Positions 11,703-23,727 of a stretch of 64,000 nt of DNA are shown piece by piece. Below the pieces are notes generated by a model that saw nothing but the letters and a program-made list of their open reading frames with translations, was not told the DNA's origin and did not search any database. This stretch comes from Lentinula raphanica. Lineage: Eukaryota > Basidiomycota > Agaricomycetes > Agaricales > Omphalotaceae. A program made the position numbers and the translations under genes. The number at the start of each line of letters is the position of its first letter. Within the stretch, counting starts at the first letter, position 1. The stretch spans positions 1-64,000 of the forward strand of contig JANVFP010000034.1 in assembly GCA_027919835.1 (NCBI GenBank). The letters are read 5' to 3'.

Positions 11703-12363
11703 GTGCCCTCAGGACCCCTGAAAATGCCGGTAGAGCTCTCATCCGAAAATGGCCAAAATCGGCCTTTCCCACGTTCCAAATTTGGACAGAATTCGGCCTT
11801 TTGCACGATACCTCATCGACTTTTCTCAAAAATCAGCCCTTTTGGGCACCATACCTATGAGTAGACAAGCGGTGATCCTCTTGAAAGAAAAGCTCATCAG
11901 AGTGATGGCTACATGTTTTCTATGCCACCATCTTGCTTTAAGTTGTAAACTTGATTCAGGTCACCCGAGATCTCAAATTTTGCAGCAATGGTCCAGCTCT
12001 GTGCTGCTCTGTGAGAGGTCGACCGGTCATAGGCTGATTAAGGCAGAAATTTTTTATCATTCAGGTTATCATTGACTAAGAGAACTCATAAAGTACTTAG
12101 TGTGATGCTTCTTGAGTCCGAGAAGGATCCCCGCTGCAATACCTCGATCTTAAGGTCAGGTTGAGGCTATGTGTCAAATTTTCGGCCCTCCGGCACCATA
12201 CCTCCCAGTGAGTTGGTACTTTTCAGCCCTTTATTCCTGATACTTGTTGTCCTAATATGGTAAGAATTCGGCCTTTGGCATGATACTTTCATGCCAAAAG
12301 TGGGCAAAATTCGGCCTTTTGGGATGAGAGCTCTACCGGCATTTTCAGGGGTCCTGTGCCCTC
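11703..12363. mobile_element. Non-autonomous hAT-like transposon (MITE) with 8-bp TSD
   Basis: The element proper spans 11711-12355 (645 bp). Its ends are 34-bp perfect terminal inverted repeats (11711-11744 and 12322-12355, beginning AGGACCCCTG). It is flanked on both sides by an identical 8-bp direct repeat GTGCCCTC (11703-11710 and 12356-12363), the target-site duplication length of the hAT superfamily. Subterminal regions carry repeated motifs of the type TTCGGCCTTTTG and GGCACCATACCT in both orientations, as expected of hAT transposase-binding repeats. No transposase-like ORF is present, so it must depend on an enzyme supplied elsewhere. The intact TIRs and TSD suggest fairly recent movement. 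Confidence 0.85.
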
Positions 12364-12951
12364 ATACAACGCTTCTGAAAAGACTCATCACTCATCGCCA
12401 TCGGTACCTTGGTCCATTATACATATTGTACTTTTTTCCTGGGTCATCCAATTACTTGAGAGTTTCTTCATTGCGCTCTTTGCTAACTATAGCTCTTCAC
12501 CCCGTTTCATGATCCAAAACTCGCTCACTAGAATTCAAAAAGTATTCAAACTACTCCACCGCCCACATCGACATACATCTAAACTTGCTTCTACTTGCTT
12601 CCGCCAAGCTACTGCAGGCTACAGCATCCCCTGATCTCCACACTCCGGGTCCCAGATATTCGCTCGTACGACCACCTTATGAATTCTCTGCCAATGGCAT
12701 AATCAACGCTTCACGCAACATAACTTACCTTCGGCCTCTGACAGCCTCTGACCGCCATCTCCTTAGAGTTATTTTCAAACGCCAAGCTCATCGATGGATA
12801 TTTTTCGCTCGTATGACCGAGCCATTGTCACCAGAAATTCGTCTAACAAGACAGATATATAAGTCCCTTGGTCTGGTCCAATTTTCTCCACTGCTGGTCA
12901 GCAACTCAAAAAGGCACTCCAACGTCTTCGTTTTGTTCCATCGTTTTCACT

Positions 12952-13764
12952 ATGCATCTAAACGTCAATGCCCTCCTTTACCTTGTCCTCGGCACCCTCT
13001 CTCTGGTGTCCTTTGCGTCTCCTCTTCCTCAGTCTCCCTCACAAGAACAGAGTCCTTCAACAGTAAGCAGCCTTTCTTGCTTCCTCGATCTTCACTGATC
13101 ACTGCCCCATGCTAGGCTGTTGACAACTCTGAGCGAACGCCTCTCCCCTCGTTCCATCGATTGTTTTCCTTCGACAGCTCAAAGTCGTCGAAGTCGGACG
13201 AGTCGAAGTCGAAGTCGAAGACCCCAAAACTCACGGTCAAAGCTGGTTCTGTGGACTTGCTGGGTGAGGAATGGACATCAGCCGACATCACCAAACCTGC
13301 GAAGGAAACTCTGTTGGAATTGCTCCATTTTGCAGCAGTCCGACAGAAATGGCACTCAAATGACCCATTCTATGTCGAAGAATGGATCAATCATCCAGCC
13401 TTGGGCAAAGATGGCTACATGCACTTTCAGGGCGAGTTGATTTTCACCTCGAACGACCCCGAAGACACGCAGACGCGCGGATTGATGTTCTTTGGAAGAT
13501 TAAGGGGATCAGACACCCGGCTGTTCTTGTCGTTTGTCAAGAAATCCTTAGACGGGGAGATTTACGTCCAAGTCGAAAGGGAGCAGAGGTTGCTGGTCAG
13601 AGTGATCAACTCGAAAATAGTGAAGGATATAGTAAGTGACGGAACTCTTCCTGAACTTAGTTTCCACAACTAACCAATCGTCTACTGAATAGAGTCGGAA
13701 GTTACCAAAGGTAGATACGGCACCCTCGAGTCAGACGGAGAGATCAACATCAAGAGATGGGTAA
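12952..13764 (+). CDS. Small secreted protein, unknown function
   Basis: Model: 12952-13062, 13116-13631 and 13693-13764, giving 232 residues with phase-0 introns. A clear signal peptide (MHLNVNALLYLVLGTLSLVS, ending near FASPLPQS) precedes a Ser/Lys-rich linker with SKSSKSDESKSKSK. A folded-looking domain of about 130 residues follows, with KAGSVDLLGEEWTSADITKP, FYVEEWINHPALGKDGYMHF and LMFFGRLRGSDTRLFLSF. I do not recognise a named family; the style is that of lineage-specific secreted proteins of mushrooms. The third exon is short and its acceptor is the weakest part of the model (ATAG followed by AG). The start was chosen because it begins the signal peptide, although an in-frame ATG exists upstream at 12868. 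Confidence 0.65.
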
Positions 13765-13986
13765 AGAACGATGTTAGTGATTCGTCGTTTCGTCTTTTCC
13801 TATGAATTGATTTTGTTCCTAGCTCCTCTCTTCTGTCTTTCAACGACGACGATATAGAATTCCGCCACTCTGCGATCGATGGTTCACGCCTTCTGTACTT
13901 TCATATTTATTATAGAACTTTCTCATAACTTATTGAATGCTAGCTGGACTTTCATTCTCAATCATGCACAGGTCGAATCTCTTAGG
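13765..13986. other. Intergenic 3' flank
   Basis: Short flank of the secreted-protein gene; nothing recognisable. Confidence 0.4.
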
Positions 13987-14232
13987 TTATGCTCTTATGT
14001 TGTGCGATACCGAAGTGATGCCGAATATCAATAAGTGAGCCTCTGCGCGTCTCGCTTCGGGTCGAATCATAGTGTTATCTGCGTCTGGGGGAATACCGTC
14101 AAATCGCGCTGTCATGAACGCGATAAACTCAGAACGAATGGTCTTGCTATCTTCCATCGTCGTCTGGGTTATTGCAACTGCACAGCGACCTTTCTGTCTC
14201 TCGACTCTTGCCCGACTCATGAACCCTCGCAT
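13987..14232 (-). pseudogene. Possible relic exon of an unidentified protein
   Basis: An 81-codon minus-strand ORF has balanced, protein-like composition (MEDSKTIRSEFIAFMTARF, PPDADNTMIRPEARRAEAHL), unlike the shadow ORFs around it. I could not extend it into a gene. Upstream sequence on the same strand is closed in all frames within short distance, apart from another isolated ORF at 15480-15737. I do not recognise the family. It may be an exon of a decayed gene or an undetected small gene. Confidence 0.25.
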
Positions 14233-14239
14233 TCTTAAC

Positions 14240-15847
14240 GTTCAGCTTACAGAGGAGTCGGAGCGACATTGCCTCCGAATCGATCCGTTGAGGCGTTTCG
14301 GTTTCTCGTACAGGCTAGTGAGTACGTCCTTGATATACCGAAAGATTGATGCCTCAGAGAGCCTACATCCTAGTAGTCCGTTTTGCCCTTGGCTTTAATG
14401 CTGAATATCATCTGCGAATGAGGCTTGGAGTCGGAAGCGCATTGCTCCTCAAGGGCCCCAAGACTCCGCATCTCATAGTATTCTCAAGTTCCGGCTCCAG
14501 AAATCCAGGACAACAGAACTCCGAAACGGTTTAATCATACGCTCAAGGAGGGGTTCTCGTGTACTATGCAGGATCATGATTCAGAGGTCGTAATTTTTGA
14601 TTGTGTGAGAATGAGCACTGTGAGATATTCATTCCTACTACGTTATCCCGCTTCTATATTTCACCGTCTTCTATTTTGTGCAGCCCCCTACTAGCTCAAT
14701 CAATCTTGACAATCAACTTCGAAAAGGAATTGGGGTTTTGTCTATGCTGTTTGACCGGAAGAACCATGATCAATAATCAATGGCAAAGCTCGTCAGCGCC
14801 TTCGTTTGTACGCGATTTTCCTAGGTTGAAAAAAAACCGCCGACCACTGGTCCTGACTTCAACTTTTGAAGTGTCAATAGTTCGAACTTCGTACCCCTTT
14901 TCCTCAAATCGACGAGAAGAACAGTCGCACACGGATTTATCCTGAGACAGAGGATGGGTATCCTCGCGCGCTCTAAGTCAACGGCAGGGCAGAGTCGGCC
15001 AGGGAGGTGGCAGAGCTTGACGTTATTAGGAAAGCACTGAAAAATTCCCTTACGATCTATCGAAGATCATGATTCCTTTCTCTAATATTTGTTAGCTGAT
15101 TTCTGCTTCCAAGCTCTTTCGCTCTAAACTAGTATGGTAAACTCGTCACCAGGTCTGTCCGGTATATTTTTGCTGGTGACAGTGACGGATATTCCCGTCT
15201 GAATTTTACTTGGCCTTCTAGGAATCGTATCATTTTCTCTCCACAGATTCACGGCTTCTCCGCGAAACAAGAAAGCCAGACACTGGGCTACATGTCCTTT
15301 TCCACCGAATGTAATTCTGTACCTAGAGGGGGACCTATCTGTGAACGAAAAGCTCGGAGGTTTCTAAAGACGAAATCTGAGATAGGGTTTGCAGCCTGAA
15401 TGAACCTGCTCCGCCGTAAGTGTGACCCAGTGAGTCTGGGCGCTCTGAATGACGATGCTTTATCGGTGACATTGTGGTTCTATACTGGAAATTTTACATA
15501 GTAGCCAGAGTGACTCAATATCAGGATAATTCCAGTCGATGACGGCTTGAGCCCGAGTTTTCTGAAGCGTCTGGCGGATATCCAGTCACTGACCTTGCAG
15601 GCGTCCTGAGCGAAGTGCAGAGATGTCAGGATGACGGGGAAAGAGAGCGTCATGATTATGTCTTTGCATGAGTGTAGGAGTCCTTCGAAACAATCCCCGC
15701 ACTCGAAAGCGACTCTTGTGTGGAATTCCCTGTCCATCAGAAATTGCGCTCAGAAAGGGTACCGGTTTGTTATTTTCCTACTCATCACAGTAATTGCTCA
15801 AATCTTCGAATTATATCCACGTCAAGTATGAATAAGTATATACATAA
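14240..15847. other. Intergenic, no supported gene
   Basis: Contains a few 60-114-codon ORFs on both strands, none with recognisable features, and ends at the transposon at 15848. Possible remnants of the minus-strand gene fragment noted at 13987-14232. Confidence 0.4.
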
Positions 15848-16379
15848 GGGCCTGTTCGGATGCCAAAGGTTTTTAAAAAACCGTTAAATCTTTCCTTTTA
15901 TAGTATGCATTTACCGCTCTTATTAACTCCTAATAAAAATATGTTACCGCAGAAAAACCTTGGCTGTTCGGATGTCCTGGCAAATTATAAGGCATTATTA
16001 TGCCATCAACAGCGCCCTGTAGCGCCCCGTAGCGTCCTGTAAGCGCCTTGTAGCGCCTATGGCGCCTATATGAAAACAATGCGATTTTCATAGGTTTCAT
16101 ACTCTTCTCCTAGCTTACTTTGTCTTCAATGGCTGGTTTGTCACCTATGAGCCCAGTGCCAGCTGTTGTTGCTACACTCAATCCTGATATTGGTGATGCT
16201 TGAAGTTATGTATGTTTTGCCGAAAGCCCGGCATTACACGGCGTTTCTCAGGCATTTACGAGGCATTTCAAGAGTTGACGGTTTTCAAGAAACGGTATAT
16301 TCCCGCGCTCGGCTAATTGCTCGCCAGTAAGAAAGTTAACCGTTATATAAAAAACCTGTGGCATCCGAACGGGACCTAA
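15845..16379. mobile_element. Non-autonomous PIF/Harbinger-like MITE with TAA target duplication
   Basis: The element proper is 15848-16376 (529 bp). Its left end begins GGGCCTGTTCGGATGCC; the right end read in reverse begins GGTCCCGTTCGGATGCC, 15 of 17 identical. The imperfect inverted repeat continues for roughly 45 bp (through AGGTTTTT and CGGTTAA-type sequence). A 3-bp TAA flanks both sides (15845-15847, 16377-16379), matching the TWA target preference of PIF/Harbinger. Inside are a partial repeat of the end (CTGTTCGGATGTCC near 15963) and a cluster of AGCGCC repeats at about 16008-16065. No transposase is encoded. Confidence 0.75.
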
Positions 16380-17111
16380 ATGCTTTCAACACGTTTTCAC
16401 GCTGCTTTACCTGGACCGCCCTCAACATATTCATTGAAATATTGATACGGTGTTCTACCGTGATCGGTACCGCAGAGTCACCTAAGAACTAGACGCAAGT
16501 GTGATATCATTTCTCCGAATACGACTTTCTGCTTTTTTCAAGTTCAGCGAAACACAACATTGGATAAACACGGGTCCTTCGAACGATCTTCACAAGATTC
16601 GACAGTATGCATGGAATATATGCTTTGCTCATTGTCTAGACTAAGTCAGGCGAGCACCATGAACAGCGCGGGCGTATGGCGGGCAAGCATGTATAATACC
16701 ATATATTATATTTATTGAGATGCCTCGAATTCGTATGTACATAGTCCTCTACCGTTTTTGGGTTACTCTCATTGTTCTTTTGTTTTTCAGTTTCACCCTT
16801 GCGTTCTTAGTAGTCACTACAGCCTCAACGTCAACATCCACTCATCCGTCCTCATATTTCTTTCACTCATCACTCCGCCGAAGCGAAGCGTAGGCACTAT
16901 CTTGTTAATTATACAAACGTCGTATGATTTCGTTCCTGTTAGTCACAGTCCAGTCACTCTAGCCGACCTATGAGAAATGTCCCACCAGTATCGAACAAGG
17001 AGGAACAGAAAGAAGTAAGACTGAGGACACAAATTAGTCACTGAGTACAGAAAGTGGTGCAATCCTAGACATAAACATGAACCAAGCTAAGCAACAGGTA
17101 CTCACTCAGGC
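16380..17111. other. Intergenic, no supported gene
   Basis: Downstream flank of the reductase gene. One 71-codon ORF (16758-16973) has no features. Nothing else seen. Confidence 0.45.
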
Positions 17112-18258
17112 TTATAGTTTTCCTTGAAGCATTTTTTGAACGCTTGCTGGGTCCAATACAGCCTGAGGGTAAGGGAACTGGAAGTGCCTCATATGTTCCA
17201 TCGCCCCATCGACAACGATGATTTGTCCGGTGACATAAGATGCAGCTTCACTGAACAAGAAGACTGTAGCATTCGCAACGTCCTTGATCTCACCGACACG
17301 TCCGAGAGGAGTTTGGGAACCATTGCCATCTGCGAGGTTGGACAGACGCTGCATGCCTTCTGTATTGCCTATGGGACCGGGCGCAATTACGTTCGAGCGA
17401 ACACCATGCGGGCCTTCTTCGACAGCGAGAACAGCAGAAAGAGCATCTACCGCAGCTTTTGCAGCTGAGACATGTACCTGATACGGTGTTGCTGTTCGGG
17501 AATCTCTTCAAAAATGGTTCTTTAGAGTGACTTGGCCCTTACCTTTATAATGGAGTGTCGCACTGACATGAATATACGAGCCCACCGACTGACGGACATG
17601 TGCAATTGTGGCTTTCACCGTATTGTAAGTTCCCAGCTGGACACGAAATCGATCTTTTGAGTACGATGTCCAACAATTCGTGCGATTCTATCAAGCATAC
17701 CGTATCGATTTCCATGACCGTCTTGAACGCATTCTCCGAAAGACCAGAAATTGGAGCTAGGAAATTACCCGCAGCACCTGTATTACAAGGTGGTAAATAG
17801 AAACACCGTCCGAGCACACGATAAAAGACCGACCACAAATCACATAATCAATTCTTCCAAATTGTTCGATAGTCTTCTTGACAGCGTCTTGCAGCATTTT
17901 TGGTTGCCTGACATCTGCTTGTGCTGGAATGCAGGTTCTACCAGTCGCCGCTGAAAGTTCTTTTGCTGTTTGAGTAAGACGTTCAAGCCTTGATCATCAT
18001 TAGAAAGAGGCCAAGCAAAACTAGTCCTAATGCTGACTTTCGGCCAACTATGACTGCATCGGCTCCATGACGCATCTGGCAAAGTTTTAGAGGAAGCAAC
18101 GCAGCTAGAAGAAGTCGTATACTCACAACAGCCTCCGTCATTCCTCTGCATATTCCCGAACCACCTCCAGTACAGAACAAAACCTTTCCTTTGAAGATAT
18201 CATTCTTGAACACGTCCGTCGAGTCAGTTATGGATGCAGCGTATGATCCAGAGGTCAT
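17112..18258 (-). CDS. SPS19: 2,4-dienoyl-CoA reductase, Sps19/PDCR-type SDR
   Basis: Model: complement of 18127-18258, 18038-18075, 17834-17988, 17701-17777, 17543-17636 and 17112-17491, giving 291 residues with all phases consistent. It is a short-chain dehydrogenase. The glycine-rich NADPH loop TGGGSGI is near residues 30-36, followed by HGADAVIVGRK, then CGAAGNFLAPISGLSENAFK, the PDCR-family NAG-type block, and SNVIAPGPIGNTEGM. The classical YxxxK pair is absent; the segment is YQVHVSAAK, as in dienoyl-CoA reductases, which use a different catalytic arrangement. The family reduces 2,4-dienoyl-CoA during beta-oxidation of unsaturated fatty acids. The C-terminus is GKL, a weak variant of the SKL peroxisomal signal, so peroxisomal import is plausible but not certain. 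Confidence 0.9.
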
Positions 18259-21200
18259 TGTGAGTCACGGTAGGCTGCAAAATGGATGTAAGAGCGTAAG
18301 CTGAAGACAAACTTCACCTGAACACATCTTCACTCTAGCTAAGTATGGGTTACCTGAGGTAAATCGAAGCAGAAGCGCCCGCAAGCTTTCCGATGTTATG
18401 TCGCATCCGGCATCCGGCAAACTTATCTTCCCGGGCCACGCGACAAAATTATTTCTGAACTTCGACGAACGATTGTCTTCACAAGTGTCTTCATCGAATA
18501 AATGTCCTCGCTGCAGTCCCACCTGACTTCAACTAGAGAAGCTTTATTGCTTATGTCGTATGCCGACCACACGTCGCTTCATTAAAACCTCCAAGTTTCG
18601 GGCGCAGAGTGTGTACCATTCTGGAATTCTGTGACGGTCTGCCATATTCTGCTTCCTAAATTCATCTATCACTCGAACAATTGGCAACCGTCCCGTCTAA
18701 TTCCCGCATGTCCTACCGCTCCCTGCATCAAACACGACGATGCTGAAGCAAAGTTTCGTTAGCTAGTCATAACCACACTGGTTTGGTGGGGCTAGATGTA
18801 ATCTCCTCGCTCAGCCTCGCTCCTACTACATGTTTTGATACTTCAACACCCTCTCCAGCGACGCTTCGGTGGTCCCAGGTTGATCGAACTCGGTCGACGC
18901 CGATGTCGTTATACCCTGCTCCAACCTTTCTCTCGGACCTTTCCCTTCGAACGAACTTTCTGCAGTGATGCCAGTGACAACCAGATATGGCCTTCGTTGG
19001 ACTTTAGTCGGCGAACGTTACGATGATGAGCTTATATGTTGTCTACGTATCTATCCCAAGCCAGGCTATCTAGGTACAGTCAGGACTCTCTGGAATGTTC
19101 ACCTTTTTCATGGGTCTCATGACCACGTTCTGCAATGCCTCTGTTGCTACAGGAAGGAAGACAAAAAAGTACGCGGCTCCACCCAAAGGTGGGATTCCAC
19201 AAGGGAACAGCCGGACCCAACTTCAGTGCTTTCCATTTGCAGATCATCGCGCGAGGGAACGCTCCTTGCCGTTATAGCAATATGTCTGTTCTGGGTCTTT
19301 TATTCCTTGGAAGCAACTCTCGTCACTCAGGAGTTCCTTATTTCAAAAAAACGATGCTGGTCACTGCACAACTTCATGTACCAGCTGTATGGTTTTGTAT
19401 CCAAGCCGAGACTTCTCCAAGTGGAAGCCACAATCTCGACGATGTAAGATACATGTCCAACTCAAAACAGAAACTGGAGTGCGATATCGGTTGGCGCGAA
19501 ATGCACGGTAATATTCTGTATCACAAGGTGGGTGCAGTAGCTTGTGTTAGTTTTCTTAATGGTAGGTTCCTTTGGTGCGTTCTTGGAGCATCACAAGGTA
19601 GATTGACCCCGTTCTGGGTTAGCGAAGTTATCTGCACTCTGCGTCGATTGATCAATGATCTTGATGAGCTCACGAACAGATATCATGGGCCCTCAAGGCC
19701 TCACGGGCTTGGGTATTGACTAGGCTAGAGCTTTGGCTAACGTTAAGTACCCTTGTGATTTTGAAGCTAGAAGTCCGATGATCAATGACCAACCTCAGAA
19801 AACGGCGAGAGTCGTGAGTAATGATTTCTTCAAATGCATGATTAGTAGAACTGGGTCATTACGGTCAATTCTGTTCACTGGAGGTCTGCGATGTAGAGGG
19901 TGTCATCGATGAAGACCATGAACGTACGCCATCAATCAATACATCATTTTCGGTTGAGAACTCCCAGTGATAAGATTGTGAAGGTTTCGAACTGGAAGAG
20001 TCTATATTCTCTCCATGCACTATGTCCATGAGAAATCTCACAGGCTGAAGTTCATCATCTTTCCTCGGCCGGGTACTATTTCCTGAGGTCGATTGTTGCC
20101 GCTTTGATAGAAATTAGTGCGACGTGTATTCTTCAGACCAGCCAAAAGACACGTTGAGTTGACATTTCTCCCTATTTCATGAAAGTCTACGCTGTTAACG
20201 ACTCAATGTGCTCTCGCCCATAATTATATGCGGAATACAGAATGAATCGTTTTTGAGACTCCGCGATTCTGCTCGAATGAATGCTTGCAGGTTCTCCTGA
20301 GATCGTAGGATAGAAAGACACCTTTGAATGCCTTAATATTATCGTCTAGCATTGATTCTCAATGAATGATCCTACAATCGACTCGGAACGAATAGCATGA
20401 GACAGTAGAATACAGGTTTAGGCAAATAACCATTTCAATAGTCGAGAAAGAATGATATATATGTTCTGACGTTTCATTATAGGTTTGTTTACCTATTATG
20501 TATACCTTCAATAGTAAGTCATCGTTTGACTCCTCAGTTCGAAGCATTATGAGCATGAGCAATGGGGCGCTGCTCTCTCTCCCTCGTTATAAACGAGATG
20601 GACCAGGATCGCGGGGGAAAAATGTTGCCACTTTTATGATCCCAGCCTCCCTATAGTACGATCTCATGAACTGTAGGTGCTGTCCTGGATCGGGCTCGAG
20701 CTACAACGCTGACCGTTCACCTTCTTTCGTTACGTTCAAAGCTGGTGTTGAAAGGTATTCAATATCGAGGAAGAGGGGGAAGTATATTGATTGCGGAAGA
20801 AAATCGATAACAGGATCAATTCATTCAATCTAAATCAAGTCCTCGAATTGCCAATATCATTCAATTGCTTTCTACTACACCCATCGTCATTCTCATCCAT
20901 CGGGCGCGCGCGTGTCAAGAGAGAGATTTGATATTTGAATTGAGGATTGAAGTAGTCGATTGTTGAATGCAGACCTTGAATGAACAGAACGAGGAACAGT
21001 AAGTATACTTCCGCACGTGGAGTTGAAATGGGGAACGCATATTATCCTGTATTCTAAGAGCTTCTAAGAGTCTTCACTATACATAGATGAATATGTGCAG
21101 TATGTTATGCACACAATAGGGAATGATCAATACGATCTACGAAGCATATGTGGTGAGCATTTATAGCCTGTTGTAAGGTGATATACTACAGTGATTCACT

Positions 21201-23727
21201 TTCAAGCTTAGTGCATACGATCCGCGAACATCGAGAGCTTGATAGACTCGGTTTTGAACAATGAATACATTCAATGGTAGAACTCTGTAGAGTCGACGCA
21301 TACATGCATTTAGTTGTGCCCACAACATGAAGTAACGAGCAAATGAGGCATTGATCATCGTGTGGTTCCTCATCCAATCTGTTGTACAGAATCTTCAATC
21401 TTAAAGTAAAATAGTCCTGCTGTCCTGTTAGGGGACACGGCCGTCAGTGCAAACCAGTTGAAGTCCACCAACGAGAGGCATTTATCCTCTTGCTTCAATC
21501 TGTGGGCTACTCAGCCCGCTTTGTTTACAAAACAAATGCAGGGTTATTGAGCCTCCGAATCCCGATAGTTGCACGGAAATTATCACATCAACCTCCAAAC
21601 TCTTGAAACATTTGGGACTTGAAGCGAGGCTAGCCATATATGACGATCTGAAATGATCAGGATCTCAGAAATTTGGTAAAAAGTCAGAAGGGTACCTCGG
21701 TGTAGCTCGGTGTACACCCTGCACAATGCGGTGTAACCACTGTGAGCGGGAGAAAGGAAAAAAAAGAGCATAGCCGGTGAGAGAGGAGCACCATAGGTCC
21801 ACAGCTGAATCAATCGCCGAACAGAGCCCGAAGGCCTCCGAAGGGGAGGAAGCAACTAACGAGAAGCTAGGAAGTTACTTGGGAGAAGCCCAGAGGGAAG
21901 CAGGCTTTTTAGAAAGACCGAGACACTCGGGCAACGCCAGGTTGCAAGAATCCGATCTTTTACGTTTCTTCTCAGGCTCATATCCCTGAGGGTTTGAGCC
22001 ATCTCGTCGTGTCGCGCTCGTGGAAGGGTTCGAGGCAGAAGTTACCCGTCCGACATGGTGTACAAGGAAATCTGCTGCCAAAGGCCTGGTTGAGGACATG
22101 AGCTGGATTATCCGGGGTTCTAAAACCGGAAGTGTGAAAAGGATAGCAAAGCGAGCAGAGAAGGGGGAGAATCGGAGATTTCTCACCAGTTTGCAATCCT
22201 CCCAGGACTTGGCAGTTTCCGTTGGATCTCTTGTCGCGTTGTCAGAGCGGTAAGGCTAACAGCTCGTAACATGTGAAAATTTCAACATACCAAACTTTGG
22301 CGCGTTTACCTAGGACAAATTTCCTTGCGCTTCCGAGCAATGTTGCTAAAGACATATCGAAGTAAAGAAAAAAGACAGTTTTTGATTGGCTCCATAACTG
22401 GGCCTTGGGAGACTCGTGTCCTCCACGCGGCGTTGAATCCAGTTTGCTATCAGTCATAGCGTGGTAAACATGGCTGATGATCATTTGGTTCCCTGGCCAA
22501 GTGTTGCGAAAAAGGGTCCACCAGTTGCCAGTTAGAATAGATGTTTGTGAGCGGGATAAATCACTGCTTTCTGAGACTCCTTGCCTTGCTAATTTTCTGT
22601 TCAAGTCAGAGAGAAACCGTGAAACACTCTTTTACGAAGTTGCTTTGGTGATCAGACACGAAAAGCCACTGATTTGAACTCGGGGAAAGATTGCAAAAGC
22701 GGATTAGATGAACCAAGCGCCAGGCGACAGGGACAGAGCACAGGTCCAGGTCTTTGTAAGATGGCATTCGACACGTCGATGATGTAGAAGGGAGAAAGGC
22801 AACAACGAATGCGGGGACAAAAAATCACGGAGATCTCGATATCATATTTGCCACCTGGACTACCTAGAGTAGGCAAAAAGAGGCAAATTCTAGGCAAAAA
22901 GCAAAGCTTGGGAAGGAGATTGGATTTGGAAGGAAGGAGAAAGGTTTACTCTTTACGTTAGTAGAGCCTCATTTCCACAAGGCGGATCGATGCCGGCATG
23001 CCGTGATTCCGTAAAGCTGTTTTGATCATGATTTTTTTTCTGATCAAAGAGTTGGATTTTTGGGAGAAAGTCGGACGAAACGCGAGCTAACGTTCCCGAC
23101 CACATGTAGAGAGCAAGTCTCCGTAATTACCATATAAAGAGACCTTTCCCCTCCCTCTTTTTTCTGGATAGTCACCAGTGCATACATACTTGGGTTGGAA
23201 AAACGATGGGCCTTTTGGCGTTTGGTTTTTTGGAGCGTCTGTGCGCGCCGACCGGTGTAGTCGTTTATTTGGTCACAAGTCAAGCTCCGTGCCTCCGTCA
23301 GGGCAGAGTTCAGATTCAAGTGTAGATGGTCAGATTTTCGTGCCCAGATGAGTATTATCTCCTTGATTGGTCCGATTGACAGAAAAAAAATTGAAAAATA
23401 ATAAAGCGCTGGCCGAATAAAGCGTGAGTTGAGGATACGAGCTTACTGGAAAGGTTGTTGAACTGTTGACCTTCCTTCCGCGTTTTACTCGAGTCAGTGT
23501 CAAGAGATGGAAGAGGGAAGGGAGGCGAACTCCGGCGAACGGAGAATAATTGTGAGAAAATAAAAAATAAATAGAAAAAGACCCCCGCGTGCCGATCATA
23601 CCGCAAATGGGATTGTTTCGATCAAGATTTCATGGGGTTATACAAAACAACTCAAGTCAACAAGGTTCTTGATCATTTCATTTCCTACTCTACTCTTGTT
23701 TTCTCTATTCTGTTCAACAGACACGAC
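18259..23727. other. Long gene-poor stretch (5.5 kb), no supported gene
   Basis: ORFs of 60-194 codons occur on both strands without domains or a coherent exon chain. The longest is 19135-19719 plus, which overlaps competing frames. Part of 18.8-19.7 kb and 21.8-22.3 kb could be decayed coding DNA, but I cannot assign it. The last few hundred bases are the promoter side of the HMG-box gene. No tRNA-like cloverleaf was convincing. Confidence 0.45.

Noticed and set aside
19135..19719. 194-codon plus-strand ORF
   Set aside because: Overlaps two other ORFs of similar quality. No motif, no splice structure and several unlikely residues in a row. At most decayed coding DNA.
22080..22140. tRNA-like B-box phrase GGGGTTCTAAAACC
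   Set aside because: No cloverleaf, no matching A box at the right distance and no acceptor-stem pairing could be found.
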